Source: Nitrosomonadales bacterium
GTDB taxonomy: Bacteria > Pseudomonadota > Gammaproteobacteria > Burkholderiales > SG8-39
Length of the DNA: 61,451 bases
Direction: 5' to 3'
NCBI GenBank assembly: GCA_005240145.1
Contig: SBAS01000042.1
Span: 1 to 61,451 of the forward strand
Under the pieces are notes generated by a model that was not told the origin of the DNA, ran no database searches, and worked only from the letters and a program-made list of their open reading frames with translations. Of the stretch, positions 39,972-52,779 are shown piece by piece. Numbering within the stretch: position 1 is the first letter of the stretch; the number at the start of each line of letters is the position of its first letter. The translations under genes and the position numbers were made by a program.

Positions 39972-40942
39972 CATGGGATAAGGACGACCGAACCGGTCGT
40001 TTTTCTCCCTTCCAGGTCGCGGTGCGCCTGCGCCGCGTCGGCGAGCTTGTAGCGCGCGGTCGTCTCGATTTTCACCTTCTTCGACTTCACCGCCGCGAAG
40101 AGGGCATTGGAGCGCGACACCAGGTCGGCGCGGCTGGCGATGTGCGTAGCCAGCGTCGGGCGCGTGACGAAGAGCGAGCCCTTGGCCGAAAGGATGCCCA
40201 GGTTCACCGGCGGCACCGCGCCCGAGGCGTTGCCGAAGGAGGCGATCAGGCCGCGCGCGCGCAGGCAATCGAGCGAGCCTTCCCAGGTCGACTTGCCGAC
40301 GCCGTCGTACACCACCGGCACGCCCTTGCCGCCGGTGATCTCCTTGACGCGCTGGACGAAATTCTCCGTGCTGTAGTTGATGACGTGCTTCGCGCCGTGC
40401 GCCCTGGCGAGCTTGCCCTTCTCGTCCGAGCCCACGGTGGCGATGGTGTTGACGCCAAGCTTCTTCAGCCACTGCAGGGCGATCAGGCCGACCCCGCCGG
40501 CGGCGGCATGCCACAGCACCGTCTCGCCCTTCTTCACCTTGTAGGTTGAAAAGATGAGGTAGTGCACGGTGAGGCCCTTCAGCAGCATCGAGGCGGCCTG
40601 CTCTTCCGATATCCCCTTGGGCAGCTTCACCATGCGCTCCGCGGGCACCACGCGCGCCTCGCAATACGAGCCCGGGATGCCGGTGTAGCAGACGCGGTCG
40701 CCCTTCTTCAGGCCCTTCACCCCCGGCCCGAGCGCTTCGATCACGCCGGCGCCTTCATTGCCGCCGGTCTGCGGCAGCTGCATCGGGTACAGGCCCGAGC
40801 GCTGGTAGGTGTCGACGTAGTTGACGCCAATCGCGGTATGCCGGATGCGCACCTGCCCCTGCCCCGGCTCGCCGACCTGCACCTCGTCGAGCTGCAACAC
40901 CTCCGGACCGCCCTGCTTGTGATAACGGACTGCCTTTGCCAT
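39971..40942 (-). CDS. qor: NADPH:quinone oxidoreductase (zinc-independent MDR type)
   Basis: A 323-residue member of the quinone oxidoreductase branch of medium-chain dehydrogenases. TAIGVNYVDTYQRSGLYPMQ (substrate domain), NEGAGVIEALGPGVKGLKKG and the Rossmann motif WHAAAGGVGLIALQWLKKLG are the core; zinc-binding cysteines are absent, as expected for Qor. The family reduces quinones or other activated alkenes by NADPH. Next to its stop codon lies a second, diverged copy of its final nine codons. Confidence 0.93.
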   Translation of the reverse strand: MAKAVRYHKQGGPEVLQLDEVQVGEPGQGQVRIRHTAIGVNYVDTYQRSGLYPMQLPQTGGNEGAGVIEALGPGVKGLKKGDRVCYTGIPGSYCEARVVPAERMVKLPKGISEEQAASMLLKGLTVHYLIFSTYKVKKGETVLWHAAAGGVGLIALQWLKKLGVNTIATVGSDEKGKLARAHGAKHVINYSTENFVQRVKEITGGKGVPVVYDGVGKSTWEGSLDCLRARGLIASFGNASGAVPPVNLGILSAKGSLFVTRPTLATHIASRADLVSRSNALFAAVKSKKVKIETTARYKLADAAQAHRDLEGRKTTGSVVLIP

Positions 40943-40957
40943 TGGTCTATCTCCTGG

Positions 40958-41242
40958 TTATGGTTTCTTGTCCTGCGGCATCCCCATGTTCATGGCCTGC
41001 TGCATCGCCTGCTGTATTCCCGCCAGCCCGGCTTTCTGCATCTCCAGACCCTGGATCCCGGCGCGCAGCATGTTCAGGTTCATGCTCAACCACGCCTCCA
41101 CCGACCTCAGGTCCTGGATGCGCTTGTCGATCTCCTGCGGGTCGAGGCTCGGCATCGCCATGCCGGGCACCGGCACGCCGAGCGGACCCCACAGGCGCCG
41201 GAACATTTCGAATGGGTCCTGCGGTGCGTTCGCGTCGGCCAT
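40958..41242 (-). CDS. PhaM-like PHA granule-associated protein
   Basis: A 94-residue protein with the PhaM-family opening DPFEMFRRLWGPLGVPVPGM and core LDPQEIDKRIQDLRSVEAWL followed by NMLRAGIQGLEMQKAG. PhaM in Ralstonia activates PHB synthase and links granules to the nucleoid through a basic C-terminus. Here the tail is short (QQAMNMGMPQDKKP) and lacks the AAKPA-type repeats of full PhaM, so only granule or synthase association is inferred. It is 15 bases after the quinone reductase start and 3 bases before the patatin stop. Confidence 0.75.
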   Translation of the reverse strand: MADANAPQDPFEMFRRLWGPLGVPVPGMAMPSLDPQEIDKRIQDLRSVEAWLSMNLNMLRAGIQGLEMQKAGLAGIQQAMQQAMNMGMPQDKKP

Positions 41243-41245
41243 GGC

Positions 41246-42382
41246 CTATCCTTCGAAGTCTTTGAAGAAGTCGCGCACTTCCTGTTCCTGGCCGATGGTG
41301 TCCTGGTAGCCAAGGTCGATCAGGGTACGGCAGAACGACTCCTCGAACAGCAGGTAGCTCACCAGGTTCGAGCCCGAGCGGTTCAGCGCGCCGGTCGGGC
41401 GCAGAATGAAGCGGATGGTCGCCGGCAGCTCGTGCACGAAGCGCGCCGCGATGCGCTCGATCGGCTGCGAGGGCGAAATGAACAGCACCTTCACGGGCCG
41501 CAGCGGCAGGTTGGCCTCGGCGAGTTTTTCCGGCGGGATCAGCGTCAGGGTGCGGTTGATGCGCTCCAGGCGCTCCAGGTCCACCGACAATCCGTCGAGG
41601 AAGATCGAGTTGAGCGCGTGGCCCGCAATCTGCGCCACCGAGGGGTAGACGTTGGAGCGTGCGCGCGCCGTATCCACGCCGGTCTGGCGTCCGGTGCCGA
41701 CCACCAGCACCCGGTCCGCGCCCAGGTGCAGCGCCGGGCTGATCGGCGCGATCTGGCGTACCGAGCCGTCGCCGAAGTATTCGCGGTGCACCTTGACCGC
41801 GGGGAAGATGAACGGCAGCGCGGAGGATGCGAGCAGGTAATCGAGCTTGAGCGACACCGCGGCGCCGATGCGCTGGTTACGCTCCCAGCCCTCCAGCCCC
41901 GAGCCGCCCTGGAAGAAGGACACGCTCTGGCCGGTGGTATATCCGGACGCAGTGACGCTGACCGCGTAGAGGGCGCCCGCATCGATGTGGTCCTGGATGC
42001 GCTCGAAGGCGAGCGTGCGCTCGAGCATCTCGCGCAAGGGGCTGTTGTCGAGCAGCGAGACCGGATTGTCGCGCGAGAGCAGCAGCATCGCGCGCAGCCA
42101 GCGCGCGCCGCTGCGCATGATGCGGGGCAGGTCCGTGCGGTAGACGTGGTGGCAATGCATGTTCTCCCAGACTTCGAGCAGATTGCCCACGCCGCGGCTG
42201 AAATCGTCAGCATACACCGCCAGCGTGGTGGCGTTGATCGCCCCCGCCGAGGTGCCACACAAAATAGGGAACGGGTTCTTCACCGGATTGCCGAGGATGT
42301 CGCGCACCGCCTTGACGACGCCGACCTGGTAGGCGGCGCGCGCCCCCCCTCCCGTGAGTACGAGTCCGGCTCTTGCCTTCAT
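41246..42382 (-). CDS. Patatin-like phospholipase
   Basis: A 378-residue patatin: oxyanion hole LVLTGGGARAAYQVGVV, nucleophile elbow ILCGTSAGAINATTLA (Ser in G-x-S-x-G) and the catalytic Asp probably in REYFGDGSVRQIAPISP. The C-terminal half has DRVLVVGTGRQTG. The family cleaves acyl esters of phospholipids or storage lipids. Next to a PhaM-like gene, a role at lipid or PHA inclusions is possible but not shown. No signal peptide. The 3' end lies 3 bases from phaM-like, suggesting an operon. Confidence 0.9.
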   Translation of the reverse strand: MKARAGLVLTGGGARAAYQVGVVKAVRDILGNPVKNPFPILCGTSAGAINATTLAVYADDFSRGVGNLLEVWENMHCHHVYRTDLPRIMRSGARWLRAMLLLSRDNPVSLLDNSPLREMLERTLAFERIQDHIDAGALYAVSVTASGYTTGQSVSFFQGGSGLEGWERNQRIGAAVSLKLDYLLASSALPFIFPAVKVHREYFGDGSVRQIAPISPALHLGADRVLVVGTGRQTGVDTARARSNVYPSVAQIAGHALNSIFLDGLSVDLERLERINRTLTLIPPEKLAEANLPLRPVKVLFISPSQPIERIAARFVHELPATIRFILRPTGALNRSGSNLVSYLLFEESFCRTLIDLGYQDTIGQEQEVRDFFKDFEG

Positions 42383-42397
42383 GTCAGTCGGGTTTCA

Positions 42398-44694
<2,297 letters not shown>

Positions 44695-44777
44695 GTTCCA
44701 CTCCTGAGGATCAGGCGAAAATTATATCCGCTTAATCCCCCCACCCCGGCGCCGGCTCAAGCTGCGGTGCGGCGCCG

Positions 44778-45473
44778 TCAGGTTGACGCGCCGCGTCGTA
44801 GTTGCCTGAGCATCTGCTCCAGGCGCGTGCGCTCGGCGAGTACCTTGAAGGCGTATTGCGAGTTCGGCTCGTCGAAGGCGCCGGCGTACATCTGCAGCGC
44901 GGTCTCGGTCTCGCCGAAGCGGCGCAGGTATTCGCGCAGGATCTGCGCCCCCACCTGGATGTTGATGTGCGGATCGAGCAGCGCGCCCTCGCCGCCATGC
45001 TCGATGAGTTTCTCGGGATGGAATTTCGGGATCACCTGCATCAGGCCCTTGGCGCCCATGTTGCTCTCGGCCACCGGGTTGTAGCGCGACTCGATCGCCA
45101 TCACCGCCAGGATCAGCAGCGGATCGACTTTCCACACGCTGCCCGCCTGGTAGGCGGTGGCGACGAAACCGGCGGTGGCGTCGGTCGCCACGCGGTAGCG
45201 TTTGGCGATGAACTCGGTCACCGCGCGCTGCTCGAGCACCGCGGCGCTGCCGGTGCCGGGCTGGATCGTACCGGCGGTGGTGTTCTCGGCGTGGGCATCC
45301 CACGCCTCGGTCCACAGCGTGGCCTGGTTCAGCAGGAAATCACGCGGCCCCGGCAAGCCCACCGCGAGCAAGGCGGCGAGGCCGACCAGGGCTAACAGCG
45401 TGCGCGCCGCCGAAAACAGGCGCCCGGCCCCGGCCAGGGCCGGCAGTCTGACTGCAGCGTTCGTGGTATCCAT
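44778..45473 (-). CDS. Lytic transglycosylase (SLT domain)
   Basis: A 231-residue membrane-anchored lytic transglycosylase. Residues about 25-41 are hydrophobic (TLLALVGLAALLAVGLP), probably an anchor. The SLT domain holds ILAVMAIESRYNPVAESNMG with catalytic E128, AKGLMQVIPKF, and YLRRFGETETALQMYAGAF. It cleaves the MurNAc-GlcNAc bond of peptidoglycan to a 1,6-anhydro product, the substrate later trimmed by AmpD, which is encoded 5.5 kb away. The frame stays open 75 codons upstream, but the ATG at 45473 is chosen; the upstream part is the RNA leader. The end is poorly conserved. Confidence 0.88.
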   Translation of the reverse strand: MDTTNAAVRLPALAGAGRLFSAARTLLALVGLAALLAVGLPGPRDFLLNQATLWTEAWDAHAENTTAGTIQPGTGSAAVLEQRAVTEFIAKRYRVATDATAGFVATAYQAGSVWKVDPLLILAVMAIESRYNPVAESNMGAKGLMQVIPKFHPEKLIEHGGEGALLDPHINIQVGAQILREYLRRFGETETALQMYAGAFDEPNSQYAFKVLAERTRLEQMLRQLRRGAST

Positions 45474-45687
45474 CTTCAACCTCCATACCTTTCGCGCCGG
45501 ATCGCCGCCCTCGCCAACCAGCCGCAAGCGCCTCGCTGAGGCATTAGACGGTTCTGGGCGGGGGTGATTTCGCGGCGCGCCCGGTGTGAGCTGGGTGCTC
45601 CGCCTGCGTGGTTGCCGGGGAGATTCAGTGGTCCCGGAAGCACGCTGCCGAGCCTTGGGGTTCGGCGACGATTGTTGCGACGCAACG
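45474..45687 (-). ncRNA. Candidate structured 5' leader (possible riboswitch) of the lytic transglycosylase gene
   Basis: About 215 nt lie between a consensus promoter and the start codon. By eye several hairpins form on the minus strand: GUUGC/GCAAC; GCCGA/UCGGC with loop ACCCCAAGGC; CCGGG/CCCGG with loop ACCACUGAAUCUC, closed by GUGCU/AGCAC. The order GGGACC...UGAAUC, then CCCGGC...AACC, then CGCAGGCGG loosely recalls conserved segments of the ydaO (c-di-AMP) riboswitch, a class often found before cell-wall hydrolases. That resemblance is by memory and partial; a new or different leader class, or simple attenuation, is equally possible. Confidence 0.4.
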
Positions 45688-45693
45688 GTCTTA

Positions 45694-45723
45694 ATCATAT
45701 CGTAAAACTCTCTTTTATGTCAA
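45694..45723 (-). promoter_or_regulatory. Consensus sigma-70 promoter of the lytic transglycosylase gene
   Basis: On the minus strand TTGACA (45723-45718) and TATGAT (45699-45694) are separated by 18 bases. The transcript would start near 45687, giving a long untranslated leader. The surrounding ~60 bases are AT-rich, unlike the rest of the window. Confidence 0.75.
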
Positions 45724-45891
45724 ATACTTCGCCCCTTTTTTGGTGTAAATAGTTGTGCGCTGCGAAAGGGTTGTTTCCGCAGTGAAAATCAAATGCTGAG
45801 AACGGGTTCCGGGGCGCTGGAATCCTGGCCTCGAAGAAAAATGGCCGGCGGAGGGCTTGCGCCCCCCACCCCATTCCCGATCGGTTCCCGG

Positions 45892-46191
45892 TTACGGCCG
45901 GGACCCGGTCGGAAACGGCCACGCGGCCGCTGGATTCAGCGCGGTTCTCGCGCCGGTGCTCGCAGCGGCGGACGGCAATCTTACGGACGCCGTCATCGCA
46001 GAGCTGGCCTTGGGTCTTGCGGGTTTGCTTGCCGCCGTACTTTTCTTCTTGGCTTTCTTCTTTTTTTTCGCGGCTTTATTTTTTTTGCCCGCTACCCGTC
46101 TTGATGCCTTCTTCTTGGACGATTTCTTTTTACCTGATGATTTCTTCTTCTTTTTTTTCTTGCCGCCCTTTTTAGCTTTTTTCTTCGCCAT
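45892..46191 (-). CDS. Lysine-rich histone H1-like protein
   Basis: A 99-residue strongly basic protein. Residues 1-50 are almost only Lys with Ala/Ser/Gly (MAKKKAKKGGKKKKKKKSSG, KKKAKKKSTAASKPARPKAS), like the AlgP/H1-type nucleoid proteins of betaproteobacteria. The C-terminal half is Ala/Ser/Arg/Pro-rich. It should bind DNA or RNA without sequence preference. A perfect AAGGAG ribosome-binding site lies 7 bases before the ATG. The poly-purine DNA (AAGAAGAAGAAA type) is prone to slippage, so the exact length may vary. About 170 bases between its end and the transglycosylase promoter hold no gene, only a GC-rich hairpin (45850-45867, GCAA tetraloop on the minus strand) that may end the transcript. 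Confidence 0.78.
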   Translation of the reverse strand: MAKKKAKKGGKKKKKKKSSGKKKSSKKKASRRVAGKKNKAAKKKKKAKKKSTAASKPARPKASSAMTASVRLPSAAASTGARTALNPAAAWPFPTGSRP

Positions 46192-46320
46192 ATCAATCTC
46201 CTTAGAGGTTGCGAAAGAAAGCCCGGCCCAAGGGGCGCGAACTATTCAATCGCCGGACGGGTGCCCGGCGAACTGAATGCTTGGAGACCGTCACCGCCCA
46301 CACCATGCGGCAAGGTCCGA

Positions 46321-46569
46321 TCATCTGCCGCCTCTGGCGGCAAGATCCTGATAGAGGATTTCCGGGTCGAGGCGGATGCCGCCTTCCCAGGTCACGGTGG
46401 CGGACTCGGGGTCGACGCTCACCTTCTCGAATTCGCGCACGTCGCGCCAGAGCTTGAAGGCGCCGATCTCGAGCAGGTTGCCGAGGAATACACTGCCCTC
46501 CAGTCCGTCGTCGAAGCGGATCCAGAGCTTGTAGTCGTCCTCGGCCTTGCATGCGGTCACCCGGTGCAT
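46321..46569 (-). CDS. DUF2442 domain-containing protein
   Basis: An 82-residue protein: YKLWIRFDDGLEGSVFLGNL, then FKLWRDVREFEKVSVDPESA and the end TVTWEGGIRLDPEILYQDL. This fits DUF2442 (NE0471-type N-terminal domain) proteins, which are often encoded beside DUF4160 partners in toxin-antitoxin-like pairs; no such partner is here. It follows nrdB on the same strand by 13 bases, so it may be cotranscribed with the reductase genes. Confidence 0.85.
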   Translation of the reverse strand: MHRVTACKAEDDYKLWIRFDDGLEGSVFLGNLLEIGAFKLWRDVREFEKVSVDPESATVTWEGGIRLDPEILYQDLAARGGR

Positions 46570-46582
46570 ATCGTGTTCTTCC

Positions 46583-47671
46583 CTATTCCCAGTTAAGGGC
46601 GCCGCCGGTCTGGTACTCGATGACGCGCGTCTCGAAGAAGTTGCGTTCCTTCTTCAGGTCGATCATTTCGGCCATCCACGGGAACGGGTTGCTCGCCCCC
46701 GGGTACATCACTTCGAGGCCGATCTGCTGGCAGCGGCGGTTGCAGATGAAGCGCAGGTATTCCTTGAACATGGGCGCATTCAGCCCCAGGACGCCGCGCG
46801 GCATGGTGTCCTCGGCATAGGCGTACTCCAGCTCGACGGCCTTGCGGAAGATGCCGGTCAGTTCCTCGCGGAACTCAGCCGTCCACAGGTGCGGGTTCTC
46901 CAGCTTGATCTGGTTGACGAGGTCGATGCCGAAATTGCAGTGCATCGACTCGTCGCGCAGGATGTACATGTACTGCTCGGCCGAGCCGGTCATCTTGTTT
47001 TGCCGGCCAAGCGCGAGGATCTGGGTGAAGCCGACGTAGAAGAACAGGCCCTCCATGAGGCAGGAGAACACGATCAGGCTCTTCAGCAGTTCCTGGTCGG
47101 CCTGCGGCGTGCCGGTCTTGAAGGCCGGGTTGGTCAGCGTGTCGATGAACGGGATGAGGAACTCGTCCTTGTCGCGGATCGAGCCGATCTCGTGGTAGGC
47201 GTTGAACACCTCGCCCTCATCGAGGTCCAGGCTCTCGACGATGTACTGGTAGGCGTGGGTGTGGATCGCCTCCTCGAAGGCCTGGCGCAGCAGGTACTGG
47301 CGGCATTCGGGCGCGGTGATGTGGCGATAGGTCCCCAGCACGATGTTGTTGGCCGCGAGCGAATCCGCGGTGACGAAGAAGCCGAGGTTGCGCGTGATCA
47401 GGCGCCGCTCGTCGTCGGTGAGGCCGTTGGGGTCCTTCCACAGCGCGATGTCGCGGCTCATGTTCACTTCCTGCGGCATCCAGTGGTTGGCGCAGGCGGC
47501 GATGTATTTCTCCCAGGCCCACTTGTACTTGAAGGGCACCAGCTGGTTCACGTCGGCCTTGGAATTGATGATGCTCTTGTCCTCGACGCGGATGCGCCGG
47601 TGCACCGTGCCCGCGCCGCTCGAAGGCGGCACGAAGCCGGCGCGCGGTTGCAGCCCCGGGAGCGCGTTCAT
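46583..47671 (-). CDS. nrdB: Ribonucleoside-diphosphate reductase, beta subunit
   Basis: A 362-residue class I R2 protein. Metal ligands are visible: D in [13 protein letters not shown] and H in [12 protein letters not shown], further ligands in [10 protein letters not shown] and [13 protein letters not shown]. The tyrosine of [10 protein letters not shown] (E-x-x-H-x-x-x-Y spacing) is in the position of the radical Tyr of class Ia. It uses the cofactor to reduce NDPs with NrdA. The ATG at 47671 lies 2 bases after the nrdA stop codon, which supports coupling. An earlier in-frame GTG or ATG (up to 47692) lies within nrdA. Confidence 0.94.
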   Translation of the reverse strand: MNALPGLQPRAGFVPPSSGAGTVHRRIRVEDKSIINSKADVNQLVPFKYKWAWEKYIAACANHWMPQEVNMSRDIALWKDPNGLTDDERRLITRNLGFFVTADSLAANNIVLGTYRHITAPECRQYLLRQAFEEAIHTHAYQYIVESLDLDEGEVFNAYHEIGSIRDKDEFLIPFIDTLTNPAFKTGTPQADQELLKSLIVFSCLMEGLFFYVGFTQILALGRQNKMTGSAEQYMYILRDESMHCNFGIDLVNQIKLENPHLWTAEFREELTGIFRKAVELEYAYAEDTMPRGVLGLNAPMFKEYLRFICNRRCQQIGLEVMYPGASNPFPWMAEMIDLKKERNFFETRVIEYQTGGALNWE

Positions 47672-47673
47672 TT

Positions 47674-50571
<2,898 letters not shown>

Positions 50572-50640
50572 CTCCCGTCTCCCTTGTCCCTGTGGGCTTT
50601 GCGCCGGGGACTGACAGCCCCGTTACGACCTAGCACAGAA

Positions 50641-50656
50641 ACACAATATCTAGTGC
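50641..50656. promoter_or_regulatory. NrdR-type box 1
   Basis: ACACAATATCTAGTGC matches the NrdR box (ACACWATATATWGTGT-like) well, 70 bases before the nrdA start. NrdR represses ribonucleotide reductase operons when dATP/ATP is bound. Confidence 0.7.
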
Positions 50657-50738
50657 TGAAGTGTTGATTGGCAACTACTTGTTGTGGGGGCACTGTACCA
50701 CGGGACGAATAATTTGCAAGCGCGCCGGCGTTTGCGCA

Positions 50739-50754
50739 CCGCAATATGTAGTGC
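50739..50754. promoter_or_regulatory. NrdR-type box 2
   Basis: CCGCAATATGTAGTGC is a second NrdR-like box, 98 bases from box 1. Normally two boxes lie about 31-32 bases apart, so the spacing is unusual though close to a whole number of helical turns. Confidence 0.5.
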
Positions 50755-50816
50755 TCGCTTGCGGTGCATGCCCTACGGCTAGGGTAGGGTACGGCAGGAA
50801 AAGCGGGGCGGATGGC

Positions 50817-51362
50817 CTAGGGCCCGCGCGCCAGCGCGGCGAGCAGCCGCGCCCAATCGAGGTGTGTGCCCGGATCCGTCTTGCGATCGGGCGCGACATC
50901 GCTGTGGCCGGCGATAGCCCGTAACGGCAGGAGGGATTGCAGATTCCTTACAAGCTTTTCAAGACAGCGGTACTGCGCAGCGGCGAACGCCCGGTCGTCG
51001 ACGCCCTCGAGCTCGACGCCGACGGCAAAGTCGTTGCAGCGCTCGCGCGCGCGCCAGCGCGAAGCGCCCGCGTGCCAGGCGCGCTCGGCAAGGGGCACGA
51101 ACTGGATGAGGCCGCCGTCGCGCCGGACGAGGAAGTGCGAGGACACGCGCAGCCCCGCCAGCTCGGCGAACGAAGGATGTGCCGCGGTGTCCAGCCGGTT
51201 GGTGAAGAGGCGCTCGATCGCGTCGCCGCCGTATTTGCCGCGCGGCAGGCTGATCGAATGCAGCAGCAGGAGCGAGACTTCGGTTCCGGGCGGGCGGCCG
51301 TCGCGGTTTGGCGACAGTACACAGCGTGCGCCAGCTATCCAGCCCTTGCCTTCCATCTGCAT
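50817..51362 (-). CDS. ampD: 1,6-anhydro-N-acetylmuramyl-L-alanine amidase AmpD
   Basis: A 181-residue zinc amidase: CVLSPNRDGRPPGTEVSLLL then HSISLPRGKYGGDAIERLFT, SSHFLVRRDGGLIQFVPLAE, RAWHAGAS, and IAGHSDVAPDRKTDPGTHLD with the Zn/catalytic residues of the Amidase_2 fold. It cleaves the stem peptide from anhydro-muropeptides during cell-wall recycling in the cytoplasm. It follows pilR directly (13 bases), the usual betaproteobacterial order. The ATG at 51362 is chosen; the earlier start at 51404 overlaps pilR. Confidence 0.93.
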   Translation of the reverse strand: MQMEGKGWIAGARCVLSPNRDGRPPGTEVSLLLLHSISLPRGKYGGDAIERLFTNRLDTAAHPSFAELAGLRVSSHFLVRRDGGLIQFVPLAERAWHAGASRWRARERCNDFAVGVELEGVDDRAFAAAQYRCLEKLVRNLQSLLPLRAIAGHSDVAPDRKTDPGTHLDWARLLAALARGP

Positions 51363-51375
51363 CGAACGGCCAGCC

Positions 51376-52779
51376 TTACCGGCCGTCCTGCTCAGGCGGT
51401 TCATGGATGCCGAGCCGCTGCATGCGGTAGCGCAAGGTGCGGAACGTGACCCCGAGCAGCTTCGCCGCCGCGGTGCGATTGAAGCCGGTCTTCGCCAGCG
51501 CTTCCAGGATCGCCTCGCGCTCGATGCGGTCGAGGTACTCGGGCAGCGGCGCGTCGAGCGTGCCGCTGCGCGCCCCGGCCGGCGCCTCCTCGCCCGCGGC
51601 GAGGCGCAGGCGCAGGTCCTCGGGCGCGACCTCGGCTGCGCCCGAGAGCGCCGTGGCGCGCTCGAGGATGTTTTCCAGCTCGCGGACGTTGCCGGGGAAA
51701 TCGTAGCCGCGCAGTTCCTGCAGCGCGGCCTCGGACAGGCGCGCCTGCGCGCCGCCGGGCTGCGCCGCGAGGCGCGCGAGGATCGCCGCGGCGATCCCCT
51801 CGATGTCCTCGCGGCACTCGCGCAGCGGCGGCATCTTCAGCTCGATGACGTTGAGGCGGTAGTACAGGTCCTGGCGAAAGACGCGCGCTTCGACGCAGGC
51901 GGCGAGGTTCTGGTGCGTCGCGCTGATCACGCGCACGTCGACCGGGTCTTCCTGCGTCGCGCCGACCTTGCGCACGCGCTTTTCCTGGATCGCGCGCAGC
52001 AGCTTCACCTGCATCGGCAACGGCAGCTCGGCCACTTCGTCCAGGAACAGCGTGCCGCCGTGGGCGGCCTGGAAGAAGCCGCCGCGGTCCTCCTGCGCGC
52101 CGGTGAAGGCGCCCTTGCGGTAGCCGAAGAACTCGCTCTCCATGAGATTCTCCGGTATCGCGCCGCAGTTCACCGGCACGAAGGGCCGGTCGCGGCGCGC
52201 GCCGTTCAGGTGGATCTGGCGCGCGGCGAGCTCCTTGCCGCTGCCCGATTCGCCGCTGATGTGCACCGGCGCCTGGGTGCGCGCGAGCTTGCCGATCATC
52301 TGCCGCACTTCCTGCATCGGCGCGCTCTCGCCGAGCAGCTGCTGGCCCGCGGCACCGGCGACGCCGCGCTCGGGCAGCGACAGCGCGGATTTCACCAGCG
52401 TGCGCAGCTGCTCCAGGCCGACGGGCTTGGAGACGTAGTCGAAGGCGCCGGCCTTGAGGGCGGCGACCGCGTTCTCGGCGCTGCCGTAAGCGGTGATCAC
52501 CGCAACCGGCAGGTCGCCCGGCAGCGCGGCGATGTGCCGCACCAGGTCGAGGCCCTCGCCGTCGGGCAGGCGCATGTCGGTGAGGCACAGGTGGTAGCGC
52601 GCCGCGCCGAGCCGTACCCTGGCCTCGGCCAGCGAGCCCGCCGAATCGACGCCCAGGCCCATCTTCAGGAGCGTGAGCTCGAGCAGCTCGCGGATGTCGG
52701 GCTCGTCGTCGACCACCAGCACGCGCTGTTCCGGCGCGCTGGCCCCCTGCCCGCGCCCGCGGCGTTCGTTCTTCTTCAT
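51376..52779 (-). CDS. pilR: NtrC-family response regulator PilR
   Basis: A 467-residue sigma-54-dependent regulator. Receiver: VLVVDDEPDIRELLELTLLK with LCLTDMRLPDGEGLDLV (phospho-Asp) and VSKP. AAA+ domain: ISGESGSGKELAARQIH (Walker A), ESEFFGYRKGAFTGAQEDRG (GAFTGA loop for sigma-54 contact) and GTLFLDEVAELPLPMQVKLL (Walker B). The C-terminal FNRTAAAKLLGVTFRTLRYR is a Fis-type helix-turn-helix. It pairs with PilS and normally activates pilA; no pilin gene is in the window. The ATG overlaps the pilS stop codon (ATGA). Confidence 0.93.
   Translation of the reverse strand: MKKNERRGRGQGASAPEQRVLVVDDEPDIRELLELTLLKMGLGVDSAGSLAEARVRLGAARYHLCLTDMRLPDGEGLDLVRHIAALPGDLPVAVITAYGSAENAVAALKAGAFDYVSKPVGLEQLRTLVKSALSLPERGVAGAAGQQLLGESAPMQEVRQMIGKLARTQAPVHISGESGSGKELAARQIHLNGARRDRPFVPVNCGAIPENLMESEFFGYRKGAFTGAQEDRGGFFQAAHGGTLFLDEVAELPLPMQVKLLRAIQEKRVRKVGATQEDPVDVRVISATHQNLAACVEARVFRQDLYYRLNVIELKMPPLRECREDIEGIAAAILARLAAQPGGAQARLSEAALQELRGYDFPGNVRELENILERATALSGAAEVAPEDLRLRLAAGEEAPAGARSGTLDAPLPEYLDRIEREAILEALAKTGFNRTAAAKLLGVTFRTLRYRMQRLGIHEPPEQDGR

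Noticed and set aside
45474-45698. 75-codon N-terminal extension of the lytic transglycosylase
   Set aside because: The upstream ATG lies inside the -10 element of the promoter and the extension is Pro/Arg-rich without family similarity.
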